From Fasciolopsis buskii (lineage: Eukaryota > Platyhelminthes > Trematoda > Plagiorchiida > Fasciolidae), in NCBI GenBank assembly GCA_008360955.1, contig LUCM01004270.1, forward strand, positions 162,831 through 226,830: 64,000 nucleotides of DNA. The letters run 5' to 3'. Below the pieces are notes generated by a model. The model was not told the origin of the DNA. It saw only the letters and a program-made list of their open reading frames with translations, and did not search any database. This document shows positions 37,036-49,652 of the stretch, piece after piece; the stretch's first letter is position 1, and every line of letters begins with the position of its first letter. Made by a program: the position numbers and the translations under genes.

Positions 37036-37252
37036 CTGCAAACCAGGAAGACGGGAAGAATGAACCGATGCCAAAATCGAAGCCAAGGTTTTCATACTTC
37101 GACGCCAAGTCTCAGTTAGGGGACGATTGTTCGTTTCAATAAACAAATTCGATTCCAATTCATCATCTGTTTTAGGGTTTTCTAAGCCAGCAGTCAGGAG
37201 ATTATTCACGAAATCGCCCACACTTATTTCCTGGACTTGAACAAAGTCACCG
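37036..37252 (-). CDS. best single exon candidate, unknown protein
   Basis: On the minus strand a near-ideal acceptor (ccttttcctctcag) precedes one base plus exactly 72 open codons, and the exon ends CAG followed by gtgaat, in phase 0. The peptide is acidic then helical: DFVQVQEISVGDFVNNLL, then PKTDDELESNLFIETNN, then TWRRSMKTLASILASVHSSR. This looks like ordinary coding sequence with no repeats or low complexity. I do not recognise a domain. Candidates in the same orientation lie on both sides (38.3-38.9, 35.4 and 34.8 kb), but I could not prove that they join: the upstream 38339-38380 piece leaves phase 0 while this exon needs phase 2. Confidence 0.45.
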
Positions 37253-38338
37253 CTGAGAGGAAAAGGTATTGTATTGATACAGTACTATTGTCTGGTAGGC
37301 ATTTACTGCCTATCTGAAAACTTTACTTCTAACGAGTTACAGCTCTCATCGAATAAACTAGTGCTCTTAAAGCTTGGAAGCTACAGAAATCAGTTTATCA
37401 ACTTGCATTCGCCTAAAGCTCTGCGACAGCAAATAATGATCAAGATGGGACAGTAAGTATCAAGCACGACTAGCCATTGACGAGAAACGATTTGTCGAAT
37501 TTCATAGACGCCAAGAGTTTGCAGAAGTCAGAGCTTTTCTGCATTACAGTTCAGTGCGAGGCAACGCATTCGCTTAAAAACTATGCTCCATAGCTCTAAC
37601 GAGCAACCGATCCCTTAAAACTGCTGTCGAAATTCTCTCAGTTAACGGAATAAGTCGTTCTGATAATAATGTTTTTGGAAGCAAATCATACTATGAAATA
37701 TGCAATTACTCTAATGAACAGTGCTTACATTTTCTATTAGTTAATAATCGAAGGACTTTTTCCATCGAAGTATGGATGAAAGTTCTTTTTTGTGAAAATG
37801 ATTTCTAAACAGGCGAAAATGAATCGTGAATTTATTTTTTTTGCTGATTTGAAGGCCGTCCGTTCAGTACTCAAGTCTCACAGTACAAAGCTCCAAGTAG
37901 GACCAAGACTGTTAACGTATGTCATGAATCATTGGATTTCGGAGATTTGTCGTTCTTAAACCTCCTCTAGATTGGCAAATTATCAGTACTTATCCATTTT
38001 AAAATTACGCCCGAATTTGGACAAATTTTGACATCACTACGGATGACTTGGACTTAGCCTATTTGCAGTCGTTTTCTGTGTACGCCAGAAAACGGTGAGC
38101 TGCTAACTGGGAAACCGTCGACTGCGGTGACCTCTGATTCTGATGGTGAAACAAACGCTGGATTAAACTGACAGTAGTGAAAGAGCACATCACCAACCGT
38201 GCAGGCGTTTGAATAGGGCGTGTGAACTAAATTGCCAACCGTTAATTGAGGATGGGATTTCGGAAATACGCTTTAAAGTTGATACTCCGACAAACAAAAA
38301 CTGCGTTAGATAAATCGAAATACTGATAAATCGGAAAC

Positions 38339-38380
38339 CGTAAGGAAAGCCAACAGATGCACCGAATTTTGGGTAAGTTC
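38339..38380 (-). CDS. candidate 42-nt symmetric microexon
   Basis: A strong acceptor (acttctaaatgtctgtgcag) is followed by 14 open codons, ELTQNSVHLLAFLT, and then a GT (gtttcc) of weak form. Both ends are in phase 0. Without that donor the frame closes ten codons further on. It would join in phase to the microexon at 38780-38821. Its small size makes it impossible to confirm by eye. Confidence 0.22.
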
Positions 38381-38779
38381 CTGCACAGACATTTAGAAGT
38401 AGTGTTTTTTTCCGTTTAGCGCAGAAGTTTCTCATAATTTTGAGGAAATATGAAGACAGAAACTGTGTGCCCCAAACTTCTTTTTTTAGTACACTCTATA
38501 GGGACGATGGGATATCGTCCACAAACCGATGCCTTTTAAGAACATTTTTCTTTTGCATCCCCATCCTGCTGGCGCATTTCGAGTTCCGCTCCCAAAATTG
38601 TCTACTCTTTTTCACCGGTGCGTTTGCATAACTGTTGCATCTGATTCTTTCACACCACATATGCGTTCAGCCAGTGTAATGTGAATATGCTATGTCTTCT
38701 GGTCACATCTGACTCCTTAGATTTTAATAAACATTGACTTTCGGAGCTCTCTTGTGGTGATTATGCATAGGCCACTTAC

Positions 38780-38821
38780 CGGTGTCATAACCACAACACT
38801 AATACTCAATGCCATACACAC
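38780..38821 (-). CDS. candidate 42-nt symmetric microexon
   Basis: On the minus strand an AG after an AT-rich lead (ataatattatag) precedes 14 codons, VCMALSISVVVMTP, and a near-consensus donor (CCG then gtaagt). It begins and ends in phase 0, so it could be skipped without shifting the frame. The peptide is hydrophobic, as in a signal or membrane segment. Fluke secreted micro-exon genes are built from such symmetric exons (established for schistosomes), but the resemblance here is only structural. Confidence 0.25.
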
Positions 38822-38855
38822 CTATAATATTATAAAGAACTATTCAAGATCTTAC

Positions 38856-38874
38856 CTCACAAACTTTGCCTAAA
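38856..38874 (-). CDS. candidate 19-nt microexon
   Basis: Nineteen nucleotides between an AG (ttctataaag) and a good donor (GTGAG then gtaaga) give one base plus LGKVCE and end in phase 0, matching the start of the candidate at 38780-38821. The intron between them would be 34 nt, within the range of the very short introns known in schistosome genes. The acceptor has no pyrimidine tract. Speculative. Confidence 0.15.
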
Positions 38875-41800
38875 CTTTATAGAACTATAGGAACAATTGT
38901 CAGTCGGCTTCAATTCCCGAAGAATAGGAAAACTGCGAAGTACAAATTAAGCGTGAAAACCTTGGTCTGCCCTAGTGCGAGCTCCGCATCAAACGTAGGC
39001 TTACAAATACAATTATATTGGGATAAATAAAAGGAATCCAATTCTTATCGTCCTGAAATAAAGATTGATCAATAACGATAACTTTCGATTACTCGCGCGG
39101 TTTCGCCACGAATAGTGCTTTTTGATTGATGCAGTGCTTCGTTGGTTAATTTAATGCAGTAAGTAAAATATACACAGTCGCCGGGCCCTGGGCAACGTTC
39201 CGCACAGCAGGAAAAAACAACTCAAAAAATGCATGTGGTGGATGTTTCAGTAAGTACTGGTCAAGCTACGAGGTTGAGTGTATTGTTACGATATCAATAA
39301 TAACGCTTTTGACAACAGTCTGGTCACAGAAACGTTAATGCCAATAAGAGTTTGTACAGGTAACTGGCATTCCAGTGATATTTCCTTTGGACAAATTTTC
39401 CCCCATACATTGTATCTGGATCAGTTTACACATCCGTAATATATCTCGATATGGATTAGCTCAGCAGCTTCTCAGATTTGTATCACGACTAAACGTGCCA
39501 ATAATTTACACGATCCTGAGTTCACAAGTGAATGTTATCCCGAAGAAAATGTACTTTGGGATAAAGCTTGTTATCAACTGTTAACGCCAATCTGTTTCTT
39601 TCTGGGCAAAACAGCGGATAGAGCAAGCGGTGGATTCCAAACCGCCATTAGGCACAGTATATTTTGCTTCTTGTTTGAGGATCTAGTTCAGCTCTTAACG
39701 GGACGTTGCTTTGGAAATACACGATTTTTGTTTACACCACATAACTTAGAACTGCTGGGCGAGTTAGACAAGTCAAATGACAAAATCAACTGTCCGAATG
39801 AATAAATGAACGTCCAATAGGCTGACAGAAGATAACATCAAAACAAGGACAAAAAACATCACGCTTTTAAGTTTAAACGTACTGCCAGACACATCACTGA
39901 GATTCATCTATATTACACTGCGAAACAAAGGCAAAATCCCCGATACTCGCGGCTGTCTAAGTGGCAGCGCTATGTCTAAACAGCCCTACTGTTTGCGTTC
40001 AAAATCGGTATGCGAGTTCGTCTAGTTTACTCTGATCCGTAGCTCCAGAAGGTGTGATGTAAGCTTCACAAATAAGCTAGCCGCGTGGCAATAATTAAAA
40101 CAATACACGTAACACAAACGAAAAAAGCAGTTTGAGCATATGACCATGACTTCCGGTCACGATAACTGGCAACCTTACTGTGTTTTTTCTCTATGCCATT
40201 TCTAATGACCACAGTAGGGTGCCATATTCAACTAATTGTGAAGCAGCCAAACCCTTCGCGTGTTCCTATATCTCTGTTGGGTCTTCTCAAGCGTTTAAAT
40301 CAGACCACAGAAGCAAGCAAACTGAAAAAAGCTTGAGTGAGTCAGTGGTCGCTGAAATAAACCAAATACATTCAGTGTTAACTGCTTTATTGAAGTATAC
40401 TCTGTTGTAATTATAAAAACAGCACAATACGACGTTCGGAGACTCAACGGAAAGATTGGCAGAATGATTAACTTTGCGAAAATCCATGGTTTCCCAACCA
40501 CATTGATTTGCACAGAACAGAAAAGTAAAAAAACTTGTTTAAGCTCGGGTGATCAGAAAAATATTTAGGAACATGTGAGATAGCAAAGTGGAACTTGCAC
40601 GATGTTTAAAACGTTTTAATAATCGCAGTCAAAAATATTTCCCGTTGGTCGCGAAGAGAACGGATCATTTTGGACTAGAACCGGGTAGCATTCATGCTTC
40701 CCTGAATTTGTCGAGGCAAATTTTCCTGATACCCGCAATTTTCAACCTGTTTAGAGATTCCAAATCATCCCACATCAGCAAACCAAATGAATTCCTTCTG
40801 AGGACTACAAGCACTGCAGTAAACAAACTGTGATGATTTGGGCTAGATTAGCTTGTACTGTTCCCGAGTCCGATTTAGTTCGTTTTACGGTGGTCTATCA
40901 TTCTGTCACAGATTGTTCAACATGAAAAGCAAAATTAGCCATACTGCACCCATTCTCATTTGTTGAGTTCTGTCAATCCGAAGATGCTATTTACTTGTAT
41001 ATATGAGTGTTTACATCAACTATGCACTTATTCCCCACAAGAATGAAATGATTTGTGTTTGTGCAGAATGTCGACTGATTGCCGATCTACCGTGTTGCGT
41101 TCAAGCTCACCAGTCCATCGGAAGATCCATATGCACACACACACTAGGTCGTACTGTGTTCATATCCAACTGCGAGTGCATCGAATCTGTACTAATGACT
41201 GGCTAACGTTTATAAACTAGTTGTACAGTGCTTCCATAGCTCTTAACAGTATGTTGAGACTCGATAAGCCTGGACGGGCAATTTTGCAGAAGTCGCATTG
41301 TCTGAGGTTGAAACGAACGGGAAATTTCACGCAACACAACTCAAATGGATGGCGTGAATTACCAACTTGTGAACCCGAAAGGCTCACTGGAACAAGGAGA
41401 TTACTTTTCAACTATGAAACCCAAAATAGACGACTTTTCTTGGTGACTTTCACTTGGTGGTGTTCGGACCAGCGAAAATTAACGGGGTAATTTATATCAT
41501 TGAAAACATTGGTGGATAAAACCTAATTATTCTATTTAAAACAAGCAAGTGCCGCTTCCATTCTTACAGATTTAGTTTTTGTGAGAATGCCTAATGAACT
41601 AGATGAAGAATGCAACTTAACGGACGACTTTTTGTCCGTGGATTGTGATGCTGTTTTTGGTTATATGGGGCATACTTAATTTGCGAAACGAAATGGAATC
41701 TTTTTCCACTGTTTCTTCCAGAATGTTTTTCATTTTGGAAGTCCAAAACTGCTTGAACTAATTGAGCACTTGCCTCAAAAACGATAATGAGAAAATAGTC

Positions 41801-44800
41801 CTCCCCGTCAAGGTTGAAAACATCGAAACCGGGACGCAGAGGTTGGAAAACGTGAAACTCCCGTTATTTTCGGTGAGGTGGAAGCTCAAACCAATCATGC
41901 AAAATTTCATGTGGAGTTTTGAAAGACCGAGAGTTCATCACAATCACTCCAAGTTAGAGATAGTGAGAAATAAAAAAGATTAAAAATAGGATTTTTCTAT
42001 TTCCAAAACATCAATGTTTGTAATGGCACCATTCGGACGAAGAACAATATTGAGTAGTATTGCTGTCAACAACTTCAGAAAACTAATTGATCGCTCTCCG
42101 TTGCTAACCTATACTGCAATCAGAAAACAGTCCCAATATTTAGTTCCAAAACGTGGTGAACATGGTGGAAATTTGAAACATTTGTAATTTGACAAACTAG
42201 AACGGGTTTCACTTGGCACTAAGACAAAATCTTGGAAGGAAACCTATCTTAATTTTTGCTTGGTCAGCTGCTTGTTGGGATCCACTCCCAGCGCGCGAAC
42301 CGGGATCCTTCTTTCAACCTTTCATTCGACAGGCATCGGGTTCGGGTTCCGATCTTATTACATGTTATCTGTGTAAATTTGCAATTGCACCCAGAGTTTT
42401 TTTTTGAGGAGAGTTGCACATGTTCCCAATGGGTCGACCGATGCCAATAACTAGGCCAAGCACATCCATGTGTCTACCTCAACAAGAGCCAACAGGTCCC
42501 AGCAAATGCAAAAAAGCTCTTATTGTTGTTCGGAATCACTTTCCCCAAGATTTGAAAATAGCGTATTTAGTGCACAACGCGGTCGTGGTGGTAAAGATCT
42601 GTTCGGTTGGAATTCGTTTCGGCTGAACAACCATTACTCGTGTACAAACAATGAACACTATCGGGATATCACTCAGAACGCCACTGAATCCAGACAGTTA
42701 TTGCTACCACCTGACATGTATGTGAATTTCCAGGCTGCTAAAACTGGACCTACATGAGGCTGTTCACTGGCTGATCTTAAAACCATTACCTAATTTGAAA
42801 AGTGGCATATCTGAGCAGAAATATTTTCATCATCCTACCAACTACAGCGTTGAAGAACAAAAGCATAATACGTCAACGACGAACAATGCTAATGCTAGTG
42901 TCGAATTCAGGTGAATAAGCACCACGAACACGACCTCAAATTCGGCAGTTTACACGCAATTTTAGAAAACAATGTATTTTCGGCCACACCCGTTAGTGAA
43001 AGGCAATACCAAAGAAGAGCACCGTAGACAGAATCAGATGCCACTTTTAAATAAACAAAAAACAGATTGCGACCCAACTAATCAAATATCCGTGCTCAGT
43101 GACATTTTATGGGGATTCGGTCGGCGCAGCACCAACCGGCCTGGAAAACGACTTCATTTTCAAAAGCGTAACTCTTGGGCGTACCAGATAATTGGCGGGG
43201 AATGAGGCTCGCAGTCTAACGACTCTATGATTTTCATAAGTGAACCCATTATCACTCTTGTGAGTTGATATGAACACCGATTTACGCTAGCTCTTAATAG
43301 TTTGTTTCTTGTCACTGAATGAACAGAGGAATTTTGTCAAGTCTAGTGCCAACATTTCATATAATTCATGAGAATGTACCAGAAATCCCCGTTCTATCCA
43401 GCTGTATTTTGACTTTTCAGAAAGTGTAATTTTCTGATGGCTTCAAATGAGGATGTAGGATTCATGTCGACCCACTGAGTTGTGCTCGATTTCTGAGCAA
43501 CAGCAATGCTGTAAAAGCTGACAAAACAACTACTCCATAACATGTACTATCAATGCTATGGATGATGCTTACCAGAATAGATTCCTTTTTCGCTGGATTG
43601 CTCAACCACTCCCCTTACCTTTGTTTCCTTGGTCCACTTCTCGTAATCAGCCTACATGGAATGAGGATCTTAGGGCTAATCGAAGCCCTTTTCATTTTTC
43701 TGCAATTTCACTACAATGCAGCATTCTGTCAGTCCTCAGGTCCCTAGCCACTCATTGTCCTAGACCTTCGCCAATCTCATTAGGTGTGTCTTCCGTAAGG
43801 ACGGATTAGTAAGCGTGTTTTAAAACAACTGACATTGTAGGCATGTGCTTGTGACTTTTTATTATCTTGAGTTCTGCTCGGCTCTTATTGTTGCTCGCAA
43901 GGGATCTTTGAATTTAACATCATGCTCTCTCAAATGTTGTCAGTAACTGAGTTGCAGAGATGTATTGGATTTCTAGTCGGCAGTTAATTTCTAGAATCAG
44001 TTGTGCAGGACAGATAAGTTTCGAGCTGGTGTAGCTCTAGACTAGATGCACATGGGACCAAATACAGACCAAGGTATGACCAGGGTCCACATGTGCCTTC
44101 CAAAATAATTAATGATATTGGGTTGATCAGCGCCACTGGTGACCCGATCTCGTAATGGCTATTCTTTGTCCAACGCTGTGAAAGCGGAGGAGCGCACCAG
44201 GTGAGCCGATATCGTTTACTCTGGGAAGGTTTGCATCTACCAGAAACGGTTATAGTTACAGTAAAACCAAACGATGTGATCATTACGGCGTGTTTCTGCT
44301 GTGGCCCTCACAACAAGCACGACTTCCGTTGAAGGTACACGTAAAAGTACAAGTACAGAAAAACTGCAGTCCATGGACCCTAATCAGATGAGACTAAAAG
44401 ACAACAACATTTTAATCAGTTGTTTTTGATTTACGGAATCTTCAAAACGAGCTCAAAGTCTACAACTGCACTTTTGACTCGCAAATGGTTAAGCGGGGAG
44501 TAACCCTTGAAGTGGGTTTCCCATCAGAAGCCATGGGATTTTATTACGGTTGCATATGCGTTTATACAGATTTTGTTGTCACTGTGAGCATTTAATAAGC
44601 TCGCCCGATTATGATAAAAATGCCGAAATTCGTGCACAGTTTTCCGGAAAAATGTGAGTAGAGATAGCACTGATTTACGACTTGAGAGCCACACCACCGA
44701 CAACGGTGCGTTTTCGCTCGCTCGCTCTCTTTCACGCCCTCACTCTCCGTCTTTTCATCGCATCATTTCAGGCGAAGATTTCTTGTTTCTGCTTTCAACT

Positions 44801-45742
44801 GAAAGCTGCTAGTGGTGTTAGCGTTCTTCGTTCTAAGCGACCCGAATTCAAACAGTACACTGCACAACCTTCCACATTGCTTTTTGTCGAAAGGTTTCAA
44901 CCAAACATATTGTCCTGAAAAGTTTCGGGAAAAGAATATTCATTTCACAAATACTAGGCCTCTTGTAATTCGTGTGCTTAAAGTGCACTGACCGGTTTTT
45001 CTCTTCAATCTGGACAGCGTAGTTGTATCTGCCGTTCCTCAACATTTTCTGTCTGTCACTCAAACAGCCTTGTGGAACAAATAGTTTTGCTTATTTTGGA
45101 AAAATACACATTCCGCAGTCAATGATTCACCCCTGTAAGAAAGGAACCTGTCTGGCCTTTGTTGGGCCAATTTGCCCCTTGTAACTTTGTTTATCCGTTG
45201 AATAGGATAATCTTTCATGGATTGACAACATTTTGTGGCGCATTATTTTTACTGAATATCAGTTAGTAGGAAAAGAACACAATTATTGCTTAGAAAACTC
45301 ATAGGCGTGACAAATGAATTCATTATCTAACCAATCGTGGCATTCTTGCCTGCTTGCACTGCATTTTGTTCGAATTGATTCCGAATGATAAGTTAGGCAA
45401 TGTAGACCAATGAATCACGAGCAGATGCAATTGAAAGTAATGTACACAAAGGATGAGACCGACAAAACACTTTGTTGACGCAGGAAATCGAGTGGAATTC
45501 ACCAAACTGTAGAGTTACCTCAGTAATGCTGTTTCTGACCCAATCCGATAAGATCGCCTTTGTCTCTGAACCTCCACCCAGCTCCGGCTATTCGTGTCTG
45601 GTTGTTGAGTGTCATTTGCTATTTGTTGATCTGATTAGCTCAACTGTCATCTTAAAGTGCAGCTAGCCAACTAATAAGTCTTGGTTCTAACGGCGGTTTG
45701 CCGTACATTTTGTTCACGGGTGTCAGTGAGCATCGGTAGCGT
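38875..45742. other. mostly non-coding stretch
   Basis: Several frames of 60-90 codons are open on both strands, notably near 41217-41490 where both strands have an acceptor-preceded frame, and near 40287-40513. None is preferred. A short frame starting at ATG 42014 (about 57 codons to 42187) begins with an Arg/Ser-rich amphipathic stretch like a mitochondrial presequence, but has nothing else to support it. A patch at 44000-44280 is G+C-richer without a recognisable domain. Confidence 0.35.
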
Positions 45743-46001
45743 TCACTGCAAGTTGGTTATGGTGCAGTGATTAAAGACTGGCTGGATTGACCCATCCCAA
45801 TTGTCTCCATAAACGTCTTTGATGCAATTCATTCCAAATACACAACAAACCAGCCCAGATTTATGGACACCGGTGACACCGGTGCAATTTGGCGCAAGGC
45901 AATCCGAGTCTGTTGTTGCTTGCAAAAATTGCAACGGAGTCGCGGAGTCAGTGGGAAGAAGCGGAAATCTTGATTGCTCACAATGTGGCGAAATAGCGTA
46001 A
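45743..46001 (-). CDS. candidate 3' exon of minus-strand gene, Cys/Thr-rich, unknown
   Basis: An AG at the end of a T-rich lead (attgcctgattcgttggatag) opens one base plus about 85 codons on the minus strand, to the TGA at 45743-45745. The patch is clearly richer in G+C than its flanks. The peptide contains SRFPLLPTDSATPLQF, TDSDCLAPNCTGV and DVYGDNWDGS, with six Cys in total. The one-base entry matches the two-base exit of the candidate exon at 47602-47735. It could end at the stop or at an internal donor. The plus strand here has a competing ATG frame with two CxxC pairs, so the strand is uncertain. Confidence 0.33.
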
Positions 46002-46052
46002 CTATCCAACGAATCAGGCAATATCAGAACCAAATGATGTAAGGATTGTATC

Positions 46053-46282
46053 GAAAAATCGATGCACCATGCATTGGTTTTTAATTGTGAATGATATAAG
46101 GTTAGTAACACAGCGTTGTTGGTATACGTAATGTGCAAACGTTTCTTTTTGATTGTAAAACTTGCCTTGAGGAGGACTACGCACGGTAATCGAAACGTTG
46201 GCGCATTACATCTACCAACAACGCTTTTATTAACATTATATCATTCACAATTAGAAACAGGCAATGCATTGCAAATCGCGGT
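46053..46282. repeat. inverted repeat (fold-back), arms about 90 bases
   Basis: The left arm 46053-46145 and the right arm 46192-46282 are reverse complements of each other over about 90 bases, with a 46-base spacer. The inner 65 bases match at roughly 85-90 percent by eye, including an 18-base identical core around AATTGTGAATGATATAA and another around GCGTTGTTGGTA. Translating outward from each arm gives the same peptide, LLTLYHSQL, on opposite strands. It is a fold-back element, a MITE-like palindrome or two copies of one repeat inserted head to head. It lies directly upstream, in transcription sense, of the candidate exon at 45743-46001. Confidence 0.8.
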
Positions 46283-47601
46283 GATCGCATACGGTTGCAC
46301 TTGGACAATGGCAGATTTAGCACCAACTCGTTAGACATCGTAGAAAATCTTGATGCGTTTTTATGTGCATTAGGTTTGTATTTTAAAATGCATGGTGTTT
46401 CTTCTTGACTAAGTGTTGGATGGAAAACCTTCTTTACTACAAATTGTTGTGTAATCATTAATAATGATTATTCCATGAAAACATTCAATCTCCTACCACT
46501 AATTCATATCAACGTTAAAATATCTCAATGGATTTATGTTGTTCGTAGTCCCGGTCGCTGGATTCTATGAAGGTCGGAATACTCAGCTTGGTGTCTAGAT
46601 CTTAATTGTTTCATCCTCAGTCATGATGACACTGCAAGACAGTTTTTTACCATCAACTTTCTTTTTAAGGGATGGGCACTCCCAGAATAATAAATAAGAT
46701 TGGTTTTTATCCAATATGTGATAAAAATTTGTAATCACAATGTGTTCTACTTTTTATGACCTTTAGTTTTATCGGCTACATTCGTTTTTAAAGTGGCACG
46801 AATCTTAACTATTTGCTCACGGTACATAGAATTCCTGTTTTCAATAATTTAAGTCGATAACGTTTTAATTTCAGTTCTATTGGTTTCTTCTGTAAATGCC
46901 CACACATCCCGTATAGAAATAATGAGACAGCCGGACAAGTAATCTCAGTCTTTGGCCAATTCTCTACTGAAGTGTCTGTTTTTCTAATTTAGCTAATACT
47001 GTGTAATTGTTCACTAAAGAATGATTCAAATCCCAGAGTGAATAACAAAATATAGTCTTGATTAATAATGGCTTGCTAGAGTTAGAACAAGCAGATTTTG
47101 CCGAGAAAGCACCCACTGATCGTTCTATGAATGACAAAATTCGAGCCCATTTTCTGCTAAACCAGATCCAGTTGCACGCGACTAAACCCTTCTCCTAGAA
47201 ATACATCGAATTCTTTCGAATCACGAACTGCTCCTTGGGGAGTTGCTATTGGAGAGAAAGGAGTTCCTCCCTTATACTGTCTTCCTCTTGTTCATTTCAA
47301 GTTAATCAGGTCATTATTTATGAGTACCAAGCAGAATGCATGCAAATTACAACACAAGTGATCCAGGAATAGACGAATTGACCTGAAATCAATCTGGCGA
47401 TTTATTACTTTGCTTCAATTAGAGTCGCCACTCTTGAACTTGTTATAAATGAGCATTGCAGCCGCTCTAAACAAGATTACTGGAAAAGTGATCGTTTTTT
47501 AATCTTTCCTAAATGATCAGCGAGTATGTCACTTTGTGGTGTGAACAAAATAATTGGAATCTCTCGATACGGGAATACATGAGAGCTTTTCAATTCCCGA
47601 C

Positions 47602-47735
47602 CTTTCTGGCAAATGAACCAACAGTATTTGTACAGAACTCATAGTGCTGGATATCACACCAGCAACAGTGTAACTGTCGGTGTTGACATCATCAGCAGAG
47701 GGTATTCGTGTTGGTATTAACATCACCACTGGCTG
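47602..47735 (-). CDS. candidate exon, partly low-complexity, unknown
   Basis: On the minus strand an AG (ctatcattaatacag) precedes 44 open codons in phase 0, containing QPVVMLIPTRIPSADDVN and MSSVQILLVHLPE, and a donor (CCAGAAAG then gtcggg) that leaves two bases. These phases fit the candidates on either side. Caution: the sequence next to it is a decayed trinucleotide repeat, and part of the frame may be open only because of that periodicity. Confidence 0.25.
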
Positions 47736-47755
47736 CTGTATTAATGATAGCATTA

Positions 47756-47827
47756 GAAGCAGTATTGATTATAGCGGCATTGTTGTCATTATTATTATTG
47801 ACAGTAGTAATAATGGTGGTGGTGGCT
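47756..47827. repeat. degenerate trinucleotide repeat (ATT/GTT then GGT units)
   Basis: About 70 bases of imperfect trinucleotide units (ttgttgtcattattattatt, then taatggtggtggtgg) form a compound, partly decayed microsatellite. A weaker three-base rhythm continues to about 47640. Confidence 0.7.
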
Positions 47828-49652
47828 GACTTAATGAGAATTCCAAATGCCAATAATGGCGAGACTTATTTCGAATTTACCTGACGCAAGCACCAATCCC
47901 ATTTATATGAAAATAGCTGATGTGGTGGTCATTTTCGTTGTTATTAATATACGCATGTCTGTCAGATTGTGTGTAATAGTTATGAAATAATAATCAGAAC
48001 TTTCAAGACCGTGCTTTGAGATTTCATGAGGGCACCGAATGGGGCCAACGTCTATCTCGCGAATAACAAGTCCAGTTAAAAATTCGGTGGAAAAAATCAG
48101 TGGATTGTGGAACCTGTCTTGTATTTACTTCGCTTCAGCCAGGACAAACAGAGTGAATGTAAACAGACATAAATAGGTAATTCGGTAAATATGAGGTAGT
48201 CAAAGGCACAACGTTTAATCGGATTTACACTTCACGACACCCAGGAAATTTTCAAACGGTTAGATTAGTTCTCATTGTGAGCTGCACGACAAACTGTCAA
48301 ACTGGGCGTTGATTGCACTTGGAAGCAAAACTAAATAGAAAAAGCATTCAGGCTATCACTAGCCCGTAAGAATATTAAACCCAAAATAGCCTAGTTCTGC
48401 TTAGCAGTCCTGAGTCCCAGTAACAAATCGGGATTTGTTTCTCGCATGGCTTTTCGAAACACCATTGAACGAGGTACAACCCCTATGCATGCCTAGGTTC
48501 AATGGGGCTAGCTGCATTTTGAATACATCTGTTCTGTCTTTTCCTTCCAGTAAATCGGGGTTACTGGAGCCATAAAGGTAGTTATCTGAAAAGTTTTATT
48601 TCATATTTGCCTGTGTTTGTCGACAGCTCACAGATGACATTGATGATTTTTGACAGGGGCAGTAGTTGAAACGAAAAACCTGGAAAGCATTGCCACTTAC
48701 TGTGGTCAAAATTCGCAGTTTGCGTGCAGGACGACGAAAACCGGCATCCCCAATTGTTTTCTTTGATCTTGCGGTCAGGTTAACAATGCTCGGACGTTTG
48801 AAATCGTTCAGTCACCTACTGGAGACCTTTTTTTCTTTTATTGGCATTCGAAACTTTTTCCGCACAGCCTGAAAGAAGAGAGCGGAGTTAAAACAAAGAA
48901 AAGCAGATTTCAAAATGCCACTGATCTATGAAAAAAACAAGCGCGCCATCGATCAAATCGAACATCTCTATTCTGCTTTCGTCATAATGAATTTTCTTCA
49001 AGTAAATTATTTTGTTCAAAAAATTAAAAGTAAGAAATGAATTCAACCTTCCCGCAGTATAGTATTTTTGTCTGTCGCGAGGGAAATTTTATTCGAACAC
49101 TTGCTGATCGCATTCGATGTGATTTTATTCACTAACAGCCGACAATCGTAGGTGGCAAAAATAGAACAATCTTCGTTCCAATAGATCACGTGTGGACGTG
49201 GTCTTCATAGTGTGTTTATTACATTACTGACTGGACCCACTTTGCAGTGTGTTCGTTAGTTTATCATAGCAAAACAGGTTCAAAGCAGACGATGGATATC
49301 GTTATGTTTAAGGGATAATGGCACAAAAACGTCACGACTGTTAGCAGTTCGTTGCTACTCCCTTACCATTGAAATCCCAGGGGAATAGTTTTGCAACTAG
49401 CCTCCCTCGTTTTCTAACCAATGCGTTCTCGGTGACTGCTTTCAAATAAGGCGAATAGCTAATCCCATCGGCATACATATCCCGAGTAAAAGCATCATTA
49501 AGAAGAAGCATTCATGTTAGGAAGACCTGATAATCGATTTTTCACATCTGTAGAGGTAAAAATCAAGCAGGTATGCATTCAGGTCATTTTGTCTGCATTT
49601 AACAATCCCACACGTGACGCAACAAAACCAATTTGGTGTTATTTCGTCATAC

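Noticed and set aside
37283..37452. Plus-strand exon candidate (56 codons, ends gtaagt)
   Set aside because: Its acceptor lies about 30 bases from the acceptor of the stronger minus-strand exon at 37036-37252 and overlaps the space needed for that intron; the pyrimidine tract is poor. Both are unlikely to be real.
41217..41490. Open frames with acceptors on both strands
   Set aside because: The two strands are equally plausible and neither has a recognisable domain; choosing one would be a guess.
43984..44283. Minus-strand 99-codon frame and a plus-strand string resembling an RTE LIS-x-TG segment
   Set aside because: Only one short motif matches and neither flank continues the family pattern.
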